Origin: Chloroflexota bacterium
Lineage (GTDB): Bacteria; Chloroflexota; Dehalococcoidia; GIF9; UBA5629
DNA length: 11,367 bases
Assembly (NCBI GenBank): GCA_026389675.1
Contig: JAPLHJ010000046.1
Location: forward strand, 1-11,367
Reading direction: 5' to 3'
Below the pieces are notes generated by a model, which worked only from the letters and a program-made list of their open reading frames with translations, searched no databases and was not told the origin of the DNA. How positions within the stretch are numbered: the first letter of the stretch is position 1; each line of letters opens with the position of its first letter. This document shows positions 5,506-11,367 of this stretch, in pieces. The position numbers and the translations under genes are program-made.

Positions 5506-8124
5506 ATGGATATCAGCACAGGTATAGCCGACCTTGACAACCTGCTGCAGGGATTGCTGCCGGGCGATAACATCGTCTGGCAGATTGACGACCTGGACGA
5601 CTACGCATTTTTTGCTGGCAAGTTCGCCCGGGAAGCCATCGACAAGAAACTGGAATGCATCTACTTCAGGTTCGCCTCGCATCCCCCCATTTTACCGGCT
5701 CTGAACGGCCTGACGGTCATCAACATTGACCCGTCGCCCGGCTTCGATTTCTTCGCCGGGGAGGTACACAATACCATCCGGGATTGCAACCGGGATGCGC
5801 GCATTATTTTCGACAATCTCTCCTCGCTGGTAACCACCTGGGCCACCGATGAACTGCTTGCCAATTACTTCATGGTTACCTGCCCGTATATCTTTGAGCT
5901 GGGCCCGATAGCTTATTTCGCCCTGACCCGCGGCAGCCACCTGCATTCGGCTGTCGCGCGCATACGCGACACAACCCAGATATTGATCGATGTATACCAT
6001 GCCAGGAACTCCACCTACATACATCCCATCAAGGTCTGGAACCGCTATTCTTCGCAGATGTTCCTGCCGCATATAGTTTCAGATGACGGATGGCAGCCGG
6101 TCTCCATCAGCGGTGAGGCAGCCGCGGTATCCACCACGGCGCTCAAGCAGCCGCTCAGCAGCTCTATCACATCGGGCGCGCCCTGGGAGGTGGTCTATGA
6201 CAGGTTGCTGATGCACCGCCATGTCGGCAACACCGGTATAAGCTATACGCCGGAGATAGCCTCGTTAAAGCACGAATTGATATGCATGATGATCGGCGAC
6301 CACCCCTCTTTCAACAGGCTGGCGGACGAATACTTTACCATTGACGACCTGATCAGTGTAAGGAACCGGTTGATCGGCACCGGCCGTATAGGCGGCAAGG
6401 CCGCCGGCATGCTGCTGTCGCGCAGGATACTGCTCAGCAGCAATGGCGAATATGATTTTTCAAAGGTACTGGAGGCGCACGACTCCTTTTATATAGGGTC
6501 GGACGTCTTTTTTACCTTCCTGGTAAAGAATAACCTCTTTCAATTACGCATGCAACTCACGCGCGATTCACAGATCAGCCACGAGGAGTTCGATGAGGTT
6601 GAGCGCCGCTTCCTGGAAGGTCAATTCCCCGATGAGATTGTAGAGCAATTCCGCGATATGCTGGACTATTTCGGCCAGGCGCCAATCATCGTCCGTTCCA
6701 GCAGCCTGCTGGAGGACCGCTTCGGCAATGCCTTCGCCGGCAAGTACCGCAGCGAGTTCTGCGCCAACCAGGGCAGTCCCGAGGAACGCGCGCAAGCCTT
6801 TCTGCACGCAGTCAAGCTTGTCTATGCCAGCGCCATCAATCCCGACGCGCTATCCTACCGGCACAAGCAGGGACTGGGTGAAAACGACGAGCAGATGGCA
6901 ATACTGGTGCAGCGTGTCTCGGGCATGCCTTACAAGGAATATTTCTTCCCGCCCCTGGCGGGTGTAGCTTTCTCCCGCAACCTTTATGCCTGGAGCAGCC
7001 GCATCGACCCCAATAAAGGCATGATACGCCTGGTATTCGGGTTAGGCACGCATGCCGTTAACCGCGTAGGAGGCGATTACACCCGTATTGTAGCGGTCAG
7101 CCATCCGCAACTCAGGCCTGAAGCCGGTACCAGGATCATTAAATATTCACAGCATACGGCCGATGTTTTGGATCTCGGCAGCAACAGTTTTGAATCGGCA
7201 CCCATTGCTGACCTGCTGGCGGACTGCGATTATCCCGACCTCAATCTCATTGCTTCACTGGTTGTGGACGGTTACACCCAGGAGATGGTCAGCGCCTGCC
7301 CCCGTGGACAGGCCGACCACCTGGTACTGACTTTCAATAATTTTATCAACAGGACGCCCTTTATCAAATACATGGATGCCATGCTTGGCCGGCTGGAAGA
7401 GGCCTACCAGCAGCCGGTGGACACCGAATTTACGGCGCGCATTGATCCGGAAGGCAACATCAAGATCAACCTGCTGCAATGCCGGTCACTCCGCCTGCCC
7501 GGCACTGCAGGCCACGTGGAATTCCCTGTGCATATACCTTCCGACCGCGTGCTGTTTACCTCCAACCGCTTCATCAGCGGCGGGGCGGTACACAACATTA
7601 AATATATCCTCTATATCGACCCTGATAAATACGCGGCTATTGAGTCGGAAGAGGTCAAAAGGTCCCTGGGCAGGGCCGTCGGCCGCATTAACCGTCACCC
7701 TGCCATAGCCGGCAGCAAGATCATCATGATGGGACCCGGACGTTGGGGCAGCAGCAATATCAACCTGGGCGTTAACGTGGGATATGCCGATATCGATAAC
7801 ACCTCGGTGCTGGTGGAGATGGCGCGGGAGGACAAAGGCCATGTTCCGGAGGTTTCCTATGGCACCCACTTCTTCCAGGACCTGGTGGAAGCGGGCATTT
7901 TGTACCTGCCGGTCTATCCCTCCGACCCCGAATCAAAATTCAATGAGAAGTTTTTTAGCGGAACAGCCAATGTGCTGGCAGAACTGACGCCAGAGGTAGC
8001 TGAATATTCTGAAATAATCGACCTCATTGATATCACCCGCAGTTCTGATGGCATGTATGCTCATTTGCTGGCCGATCCCTCGGTTCACAGGGCTGTCTGC
8101 TTCCTGGATATCTGCTGCACCTGA
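5506..8124 (+). CDS. KaiC-like domain fused to PPDK/PEP-synthase ATP-grasp domain, 872 aa
   Basis: A multidomain protein. Residues 1 to about 190 resemble a KaiC/RecA-type ATPase: the opening STGIADLDNLLQGLLPGD matches the KaiC start, and IIFDNLSS (Asp103) fits Walker B. The expected P-loop is replaced by VWQIDDLDDYAFF, with no GxxxxGKT, so this domain should not bind ATP normally. From about 285 the PPDK N-terminal ATP-grasp domain begins (GGKAAG 296-301; IIVRSSSLLED 394-404; AFAGKYRS; LVQRVSG). No TGGxxSHAA phosphohistidine swivel motif and no PEP/pyruvate barrel follow. Instead there is a C-terminal block with GPGRWGSS (743-750) and GTHFFQDL (786-793), which I recall from proteins annotated as PEP/pyruvate-binding. 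It is therefore unlikely to be a true PEP synthase, and its acceptor substrate is unknown. No Shine-Dalgarno sequence precedes ATG 5506; the start is chosen because it matches the KaiC-like N terminus. Confidence 0.88.
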   Translation: MDISTGIADLDNLLQGLLPGDNIVWQIDDLDDYAFFAGKFAREAIDKKLECIYFRFASHPPILPALNGLTVINIDPSPGFDFFAGEVHNTIRDCNRDARIIFDNLSSLVTTWATDELLANYFMVTCPYIFELGPIAYFALTRGSHLHSAVARIRDTTQILIDVYHARNSTYIHPIKVWNRYSSQMFLPHIVSDDGWQPVSISGEAAAVSTTALKQPLSSSITSGAPWEVVYDRLLMHRHVGNTGISYTPEIASLKHELICMMIGDHPSFNRLADEYFTIDDLISVRNRLIGTGRIGGKAAGMLLSRRILLSSNGEYDFSKVLEAHDSFYIGSDVFFTFLVKNNLFQLRMQLTRDSQISHEEFDEVERRFLEGQFPDEIVEQFRDMLDYFGQAPIIVRSSSLLEDRFGNAFAGKYRSEFCANQGSPEERAQAFLHAVKLVYASAINPDALSYRHKQGLGENDEQMAILVQRVSGMPYKEYFFPPLAGVAFSRNLYAWSSRIDPNKGMIRLVFGLGTHAVNRVGGDYTRIVAVSHPQLRPEAGTRIIKYSQHTADVLDLGSNSFESAPIADLLADCDYPDLNLIASLVVDGYTQEMVSACPRGQADHLVLTFNNFINRTPFIKYMDAMLGRLEEAYQQPVDTEFTARIDPEGNIKINLLQCRSLRLPGTAGHVEFPVHIPSDRVLFTSNRFISGGAVHNIKYILYIDPDKYAAIESEEVKRSLGRAVGRINRHPAIAGSKIIMMGPGRWGSSNINLGVNVGYADIDNTSVLVEMAREDKGHVPEVSYGTHFFQDLVEAGILYLPVYPSDPESKFNEKFFSGTANVLAELTPEVAEYSEIIDLIDITRSSDGMYAHLLADPSVHRAVCFLDICCT

Positions 8125-8197
8125 TGTAGCATCCCCGTTTTGATAAGACCATAATCACTGTTTAGCACGGTTCACCGTATCACTACTCTTCGTCCTG

Positions 8198-8226
8198 TTG
8201 ACAGACATTATTTTTCCTGATATGAT
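8198..8226 (+). promoter_or_regulatory. sigma70-type promoter of nrpR
   Basis: A perfect -35 box TTGACA (8198-8203) is followed by a 17-base spacer and TATGAT (8221-8226), one mismatch from the -10 consensus. It is the best promoter match found in the window. Transcription would begin near 8233, giving a leader of about 25 bases before ATG 8258. Confidence 0.8.
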
Positions 8227-8227
8227 T

Positions 8228-8243
8228 CGGCAATCGGTTGCCG
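8228..8243 (+). promoter_or_regulatory. candidate NrpR operator, GGCA-N6-TGCC dyad
   Basis: CGGCAATCGGTTGCCG has perfect 6-bp arms around TCGG. It starts one base after the -10 box and covers the predicted transcription start, a typical repressor position. Written as GGCA-N6-TGCC it has the same half-site layout and spacing as the archaeal NrpR operators, GGAA-N6-TTCC in Methanococcus and GGTA-N6-TACC in Methanosarcina. Because it precedes an nrpR homologue, autorepression is the likely reading. Confidence 0.6.
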
Positions 8244-8257
8244 TTATCCATATTAAT

Positions 8258-9259
8258 ATGGCATTTGAAACGCAGGACGTAGAGAGAAAAACCTATTCCA
8301 TCCTCAGGGTTCTGGCCAATTCGGCCGAACCGCTGGGCTCCATTGTCATCGCGCGCCTGCTCAAGCAGCTGGGTATTGAACTGGGAGAGAGGGCCATTCG
8401 CTACCATCTCAAGCTGATGGATGAACAGGGTTTGACTAATTTGGTTGGCCGCCGGGATGGCCGCGTTATAACCAGCCTGGGACTGAAGGAACTCAAGCAC
8501 GGCCTGGTCAAAGACAAAGTGGGCTTTGCCATTTCGCGCATCGAACTACTGGCCTTCCGCACCACTTTCGACCTGGAAACACGCGCCGGCCTTATCCCGG
8601 TGAATATATCGATGATCCGGAAGCAGGACCTGCAAAAAGCGCTGCGCCTGATGAAACCCGTCATCTCGTCGCACCTTTGCGTGAGCAGCCTGGTGGTAGC
8701 CGGCAGGCCGGGCGAAAAGGTTGGTGACCTGATTGTACCTGAGGGCAAGGTTGTCATCGGCACAGTCTGCAGCATAGTAGTCAACGGCACGCTGCTCAAG
8801 GCCGGCGTGCCCATGAATTCCAAGTTCGGCGGGCTGCTGCAAATGTCCGAGGGCAAACCACTGCGCTTCGTGGAATTGATTAGTTATGAGGGGTGCTCGC
8901 TGGACCCCTCCGAGATTTTCATCAAAGCCGGGATGACTTCGGTCGGCCAGGCGGCCAGGAGCGGCAACGGCAATATACTGGCCAATTTCCGCGAGGTACC
9001 GTCAATGTGCCGGCCCTTAGCGCATGACGTAATCGGCAAACTTGCCCGGGCTAAATTGAACGGGGTATTGCTGGTCGGAAACGTCAGCGAGCCAATCTGT
9101 GAGATACCCATGGAGCTCAACCGTGTGGGGATGATATTGATCGGCGGGCTTAACCCCATCGCGGCTGTCGCCGAGGCTGGCATCGAGGTTGAATCACATG
9201 CCATGAGCACAGTGGTTGACTACAAGGAATTCGTTGACTTTGAGGAGTTGATGGAATGA
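8258..9259 (+). CDS. nrpR: NrpR-type nitrogen repressor, winged helix plus one NrpR (DUF128) domain, 333 aa
   Basis: A DNA-binding repressor related to NrpR, which in methanogens blocks nitrogen-assimilation genes and is released by 2-oxoglutarate. Residues 8 to about 78 form a winged helix (ERKTYSILRVLANS, RAIRYHLKLMDEQGL, wing GRRDGRVITSLG). About 95-325 form a single NrpR/DUF128 effector domain with the typical VVAGRPGEKVGDLIVPEGKV and MILIGGLNPIAAVAEAGIE segments. The Methanococcus protein has two such domains; single-domain forms are also known. The frame is open back to TTG 8198, with an ATG at 8222, but these lie in the -35 and -10 boxes, so ATG 8258 is chosen. It gives MAFETQDVERKT, a natural family start, though it has no clear ribosome binding site. 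The glutamate dehydrogenase gene follows 113 bases later. Confidence 0.85.
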   Translation: MAFETQDVERKTYSILRVLANSAEPLGSIVIARLLKQLGIELGERAIRYHLKLMDEQGLTNLVGRRDGRVITSLGLKELKHGLVKDKVGFAISRIELLAFRTTFDLETRAGLIPVNISMIRKQDLQKALRLMKPVISSHLCVSSLVVAGRPGEKVGDLIVPEGKVVIGTVCSIVVNGTLLKAGVPMNSKFGGLLQMSEGKPLRFVELISYEGCSLDPSEIFIKAGMTSVGQAARSGNGNILANFREVPSMCRPLAHDVIGKLARAKLNGVLLVGNVSEPICEIPMELNRVGMILIGGLNPIAAVAEAGIEVESHAMSTVVDYKEFVDFEELME

Positions 9260-9315
9260 AGAGCGGGGTATCCATCACTTGGGGATAAGGGACGGCTGAA
9301 AGGGAAGGACACCAC

Positions 9316-9343
9316 GGTAAACCCGATTCCAAAAAAGGTTACC
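9316..9343 (+). promoter_or_regulatory. imperfect dyad in the gdhA leader
   Basis: GGTAAACC (9316-9323) and GGTTACC (9337-9343) can pair as seven base pairs with one bulged A, about 30 bases before the gdhA start. The same stretch also contains GGTA-N7-TTCC (9316-9330), one base longer in spacing than an NrpR operator. It may be an operator or a leader hairpin. No clear promoter could be identified around it. Confidence 0.25.
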
Positions 9344-9372
9344 CTAAATTTTATATATAAAGAGGAGGAAAA

Positions 9373-10620
9373 ATGACCCAGATCAACCCATTCGAAACCG
9401 TTAGAAAGCAGGTAGACAAGTGTGCGCGCATCATGAAATTGGACCCGGACGTAACCGATGTCCTCAAAAACCCGATGCGCGAGCTCCACGTATCCCTGCC
9501 CGTCCGCATGGACAACGGCACCGTCAAGGTTTTCCATGGTTACCGCGTTCAATACAATGATGCCAAGGGCCCGACCAAGGGCGGAATACGCTTCCACCCG
9601 GATGAGACCATTGATACTGTACGGGCGCTGGCCGCCTGGATGACCTGGAAATGCGCCCTTATGGACCTGCCGCTGGGCGGCGGCAAGGGCGGCATCATCT
9701 GCAATCCCAAGGAATTTTCCGAAGGGGAACTTGAGCGGCTCAGCAGGGCTTATGCCCGCGCCGTTTACCAGTTCATCGGCCCGGAAAGGGATGTGCCCGC
9801 TCCCGACGTTTATACCACACCCCAGATAATGGCCTGGATCATGGATGAATACTCGGCCATGGCCGGCAAGTCGCAGTTCGGCGTCATCACCGGCAAACCC
9901 CTGGCGCTGGGCGGTTCACTGGGACGAGGCGATGCCACGGCCAAGGGCGGCATGTACTGCATCCGCGAGGCAGCCAAAGAACTGAAAATCGACCTTTCCA
10001 AGGCTACTTTCGCCGTCCAGGGTTACGGCAACGCCGGATACTATGCTGCCAAGCTGGCCAAGGAAATGTTCGGTTCGAAGATAGTGGCGGTCTGCGACAG
10101 CCAGGGCGGCTGCTACTGTAAAACCGGCATCGATGCCGACGAAGCCATGAAGGTCAAAACCAAGACCACCTCGGTCTGCAACCTCAAAGTCGGCGATAAA
10201 ATTTCCAGCGAAGATATCCTTGAACTTGACGTGGATATTCTAATCCCGTCGGCCATGGAAAACGTCATCACCGAGAAGAACGTGGCCAATATCAAGGCCA
10301 AGATGATCGTCGAGCTTGCCAACGGCCCCACCACACCTGAAGCGGACGAGATTCTCTACAAAAAGGGCGTGCATGTCATACCGGACTTCCTGGCTAATGC
10401 CGGCGGTGTGACCGTTTCCTACTTCGAGATGGTGCAGAACTTCAACATGTACTACTGGACAGAGAAAGAGGTTTACGAGCGGCTGGATGCCAAGATGACC
10501 ACCGCCTACCACTCGGTTTACGATACCCACAAGGATTACAAGATCAACATGCGCCAGGCCGCCTATGTCAGGGCCGTAGCTCGCGTCGTGGAAGCCATGA
10601 AGCTGCGCGGCTGGGTGTAA
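9373..10620 (+). CDS. gdhA: glutamate dehydrogenase (Glu/Leu/Phe/Val dehydrogenase family), 415 aa
   Basis: This enzyme reversibly converts glutamate to 2-oxoglutarate and ammonia with NAD(P). The active-site set is complete: Lys69 in GPTKGGIRFHP, Lys93 in WMTWKCA, Lys105 in PLGGGKGGI and Asp145 in VPAPDVYT. Each is offset by exactly 20 from Lys89, Lys113, Lys125 and Asp165 of the well-studied Clostridium symbiosum enzyme. The dinucleotide fold shows VQGYGNAGYYAAK (Gly217, Gly219, Gly222), and Asp242 ends the second strand (VAVCDSQG), which leans toward NAD but does not prove it. At 415 residues it matches the shorter hexameric class of archaea and many bacteria. GAGGAGG at 9362-9368 is a strong ribosome binding site just before ATG 9373. 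The gene follows nrpR and is closed by an intrinsic terminator. A branched-chain amino-acid dehydrogenase is a less likely alternative. Confidence 0.93.
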   Translation: MTQINPFETVRKQVDKCARIMKLDPDVTDVLKNPMRELHVSLPVRMDNGTVKVFHGYRVQYNDAKGPTKGGIRFHPDETIDTVRALAAWMTWKCALMDLPLGGGKGGIICNPKEFSEGELERLSRAYARAVYQFIGPERDVPAPDVYTTPQIMAWIMDEYSAMAGKSQFGVITGKPLALGGSLGRGDATAKGGMYCIREAAKELKIDLSKATFAVQGYGNAGYYAAKLAKEMFGSKIVAVCDSQGGCYCKTGIDADEAMKVKTKTTSVCNLKVGDKISSEDILELDVDILIPSAMENVITEKNVANIKAKMIVELANGPTTPEADEILYKKGVHVIPDFLANAGGVTVSYFEMVQNFNMYYWTEKEVYERLDAKMTTAYHSVYDTHKDYKINMRQAAYVRAVARVVEAMKLRGWV

Positions 10621-10648
10621 CCCTTTTAATTCAATTGACCTTTTGACA

Positions 10649-10674
10649 AAGGGGCGGCTATCATGCCGCCCCTT
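10649..10674 (+). terminator. intrinsic terminator of gdhA
   Basis: A perfect 10-bp stem, AAGGGGCGGC paired with GCCGCCCCTT, closes a TATCAT loop 28 bases after the gdhA stop. The following GTTCTATTAT is moderately U-rich. The stem is very GC-rich, so termination should be efficient, and it separates gdhA from the next gene. Confidence 0.85.
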
Positions 10675-10715
10675 GTTCTATTATCCGGGTCCTTTTTGAC
10701 GTTGATTTTTCAGCC

Positions 10716-11367
10716 ATGCTATATTGCGGCAAAGGGCTAATCTGCTACTATTCCGGTTCCGGCAATACCAGGTTGGCATGCCAGTATATCCAGAACCATA
10801 TTAATAACGCCGATTTTAACCTCTTCAACATTATGCGCGAAGGCACACCGGACTTCGCGGTTTATGACATCGCAGGCTTCGCCACCTTCACCGATTTCCT
10901 GGACCCACCATACCTAGTGCAAACTTTCATGCAAGGATTGGCGCCTCAGGATAGTAAGCCCGCCTTCGTTTTCAATACCTACGGCTTCATCAACGGCAAA
11001 ACCACGCAAACCCTTGCCAAATGGGTCACAGCGAGGGGTTTTAAAGTTATCGCCGGCCATTCACTGCATACGCCGGAAAGCTATCCGCCCATGGTGGCAG
11101 CGGGCAGTGGAAATGAGCAGGCACCCAACGAAAATGAACTTAAAGCCTTCAAGGACTTCGTCAGCGAACTGGATAAAAGCTTAGGGCTATTTAGTGAGGG
11201 CAAAAATATCCCCGCGAGACAAATTAAAGCCGGTTTTATCTATAATCTATTGCCTTTCTTTTCGCGCACGCGCTCAAAGAACGACATGGGCCTCAAATAC
11301 GTCGATGAGGAGCTCTGTGATGAGTGCGGCATATGTGAAAAGCTCTGCCCTTACGGGGCGCTCAAGT
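10716..11367 (+). CDS. EFR1-type ferredoxin with flavodoxin domain (partial, runs off the right end)
   Basis: The first 217 residues of a redox protein are visible. The start LICYYSGSGNTR (residues 8-19) carries the flavodoxin phosphate-binding loop SGSGNT, and AFVFNTYGFINGKTTQ is a second flavin-domain strand and loop. After a helical stretch a 4Fe-4S motif follows, Cys201, Cys204, Cys207 and Cys211 (CDECGICEKLCP). A second cluster motif is expected just past the window edge. The order flavodoxin then ferredoxin is that of EFR1-family proteins, which are thought to move electrons between flavin and Fe-S partners; partners are unknown here. ATG 10716 is the only start candidate that keeps the flavin loop near the N terminus. 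No clear ribosome binding site precedes it. The gdhA terminator upstream implies a separate promoter. Confidence 0.88.
   Translation, partial: MLYCGKGLICYYSGSGNTRLACQYIQNHINNADFNLFNIMREGTPDFAVYDIAGFATFTDFLDPPYLVQTFMQGLAPQDSKPAFVFNTYGFINGKTTQTLAKWVTARGFKVIAGHSLHTPESYPPMVAAGSGNEQAPNENELKAFKDFVSELDKSLGLFSEGKNIPARQIKAGFIYNLLPFFSRTRSKNDMGLKYVDEELCDECGICEKLCPYGALK

Noticed and set aside
5506..8124. Calling this gene a PEP synthase (ppsA) or pyruvate phosphate dikinase
   Set aside because: The phosphohistidine domain and PEP/pyruvate barrel are missing, so the reaction cannot be assumed.
8169..8180. ACGG-TTCA-CCGT hairpin as terminator of the ATP-grasp gene
   Set aside because: Only four base pairs and no U-tract follow; too weak to call.
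10696..10725. TTGACG-N18-TATATT promoter-like sequence at the start of the EFR1-type gene
   Set aside because: It overlaps the only usable start codon, ATG 10716, so a transcript from it would lack the start; probably chance, with the real promoter further upstream.
10724..10732. TTGC-G-GCAA palindrome near the EFR1-type start as a further NrpR site
   Set aside because: Half-sites face the opposite way from GGNA-N6-TNCC and the spacing is wrong; it also lies within coding sequence.
1..11367. tRNA, rRNA, CRISPR, transposase or phage genes
   Set aside because: None could be recognised in either strand by reading; the only repeats are short intergenic palindromes.

Overview
The window looks like a chromosomal piece of a bacterium from the Chloroflexota, most likely the Dehalococcoidia. 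This is inferred from gene content: a bacterial copy of the archaeal-type nitrogen regulator NrpR, an EFR1-type ferredoxin, moderately GC-rich coding sequence, and an intergenic palindromic repeat of the GTCATTGCGAG...GCAATC type. No rRNA, tRNA, CRISPR array, transposase or phage gene is visible. It reads as an ordinary, densely coding region with several poorly characterised genes.

Layout, left to right. (1) Positions 1-162 hold the possible tail of a gene entering from the left, which ends inside a palindromic repeat. (2) A 97-residue hypothetical protein and an 826-residue HerA/FtsK-superfamily P-loop ATPase follow as a plus-strand pair. (3) A minus-strand pair, a LACTB2-like metallo-beta-lactamase-fold hydrolase then a rhomboid protease, runs convergently toward the ATPase. 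(4) A short divergent promoter region with mirrored AAAGTATAAT boxes separates the hydrolase from a predicted secreted lipoprotein. (5) An 872-residue protein follows. It joins a KaiC/RecA-like domain lacking its P-loop to a PPDK/PEP-synthase-type ATP-grasp domain and a conserved C-terminal region, with no phosphohistidine swivel domain. (6) An NrpR-type repressor comes next, with a strong sigma70-type promoter and an adjoining GGCA-N6-TGCC dyad. (7) An NAD(P)-dependent glutamate dehydrogenase is closed by a clear intrinsic terminator. (8) The window ends inside an EFR1-type flavodoxin/4Fe-4S protein.

The best-supported functional unit is nrpR-gdhA. NrpR is a 2-oxoglutarate-responsive repressor in methanogens, and glutamate dehydrogenase interconverts 2-oxoglutarate plus ammonia with glutamate, so sensor and enzyme share a metabolite. 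The dyad at the nrpR promoter has the geometry of archaeal NrpR operators (GGAA-N6-TTCC, GGTA-N6-TACC) and suggests autoregulation. It also shows that the longest reading frame for nrpR starts too far upstream, because its first two candidate start codons lie inside the -35 and -10 boxes. The most unusual protein is the KaiC-like/ATP-grasp fusion, whose role cannot be read from sequence alone.
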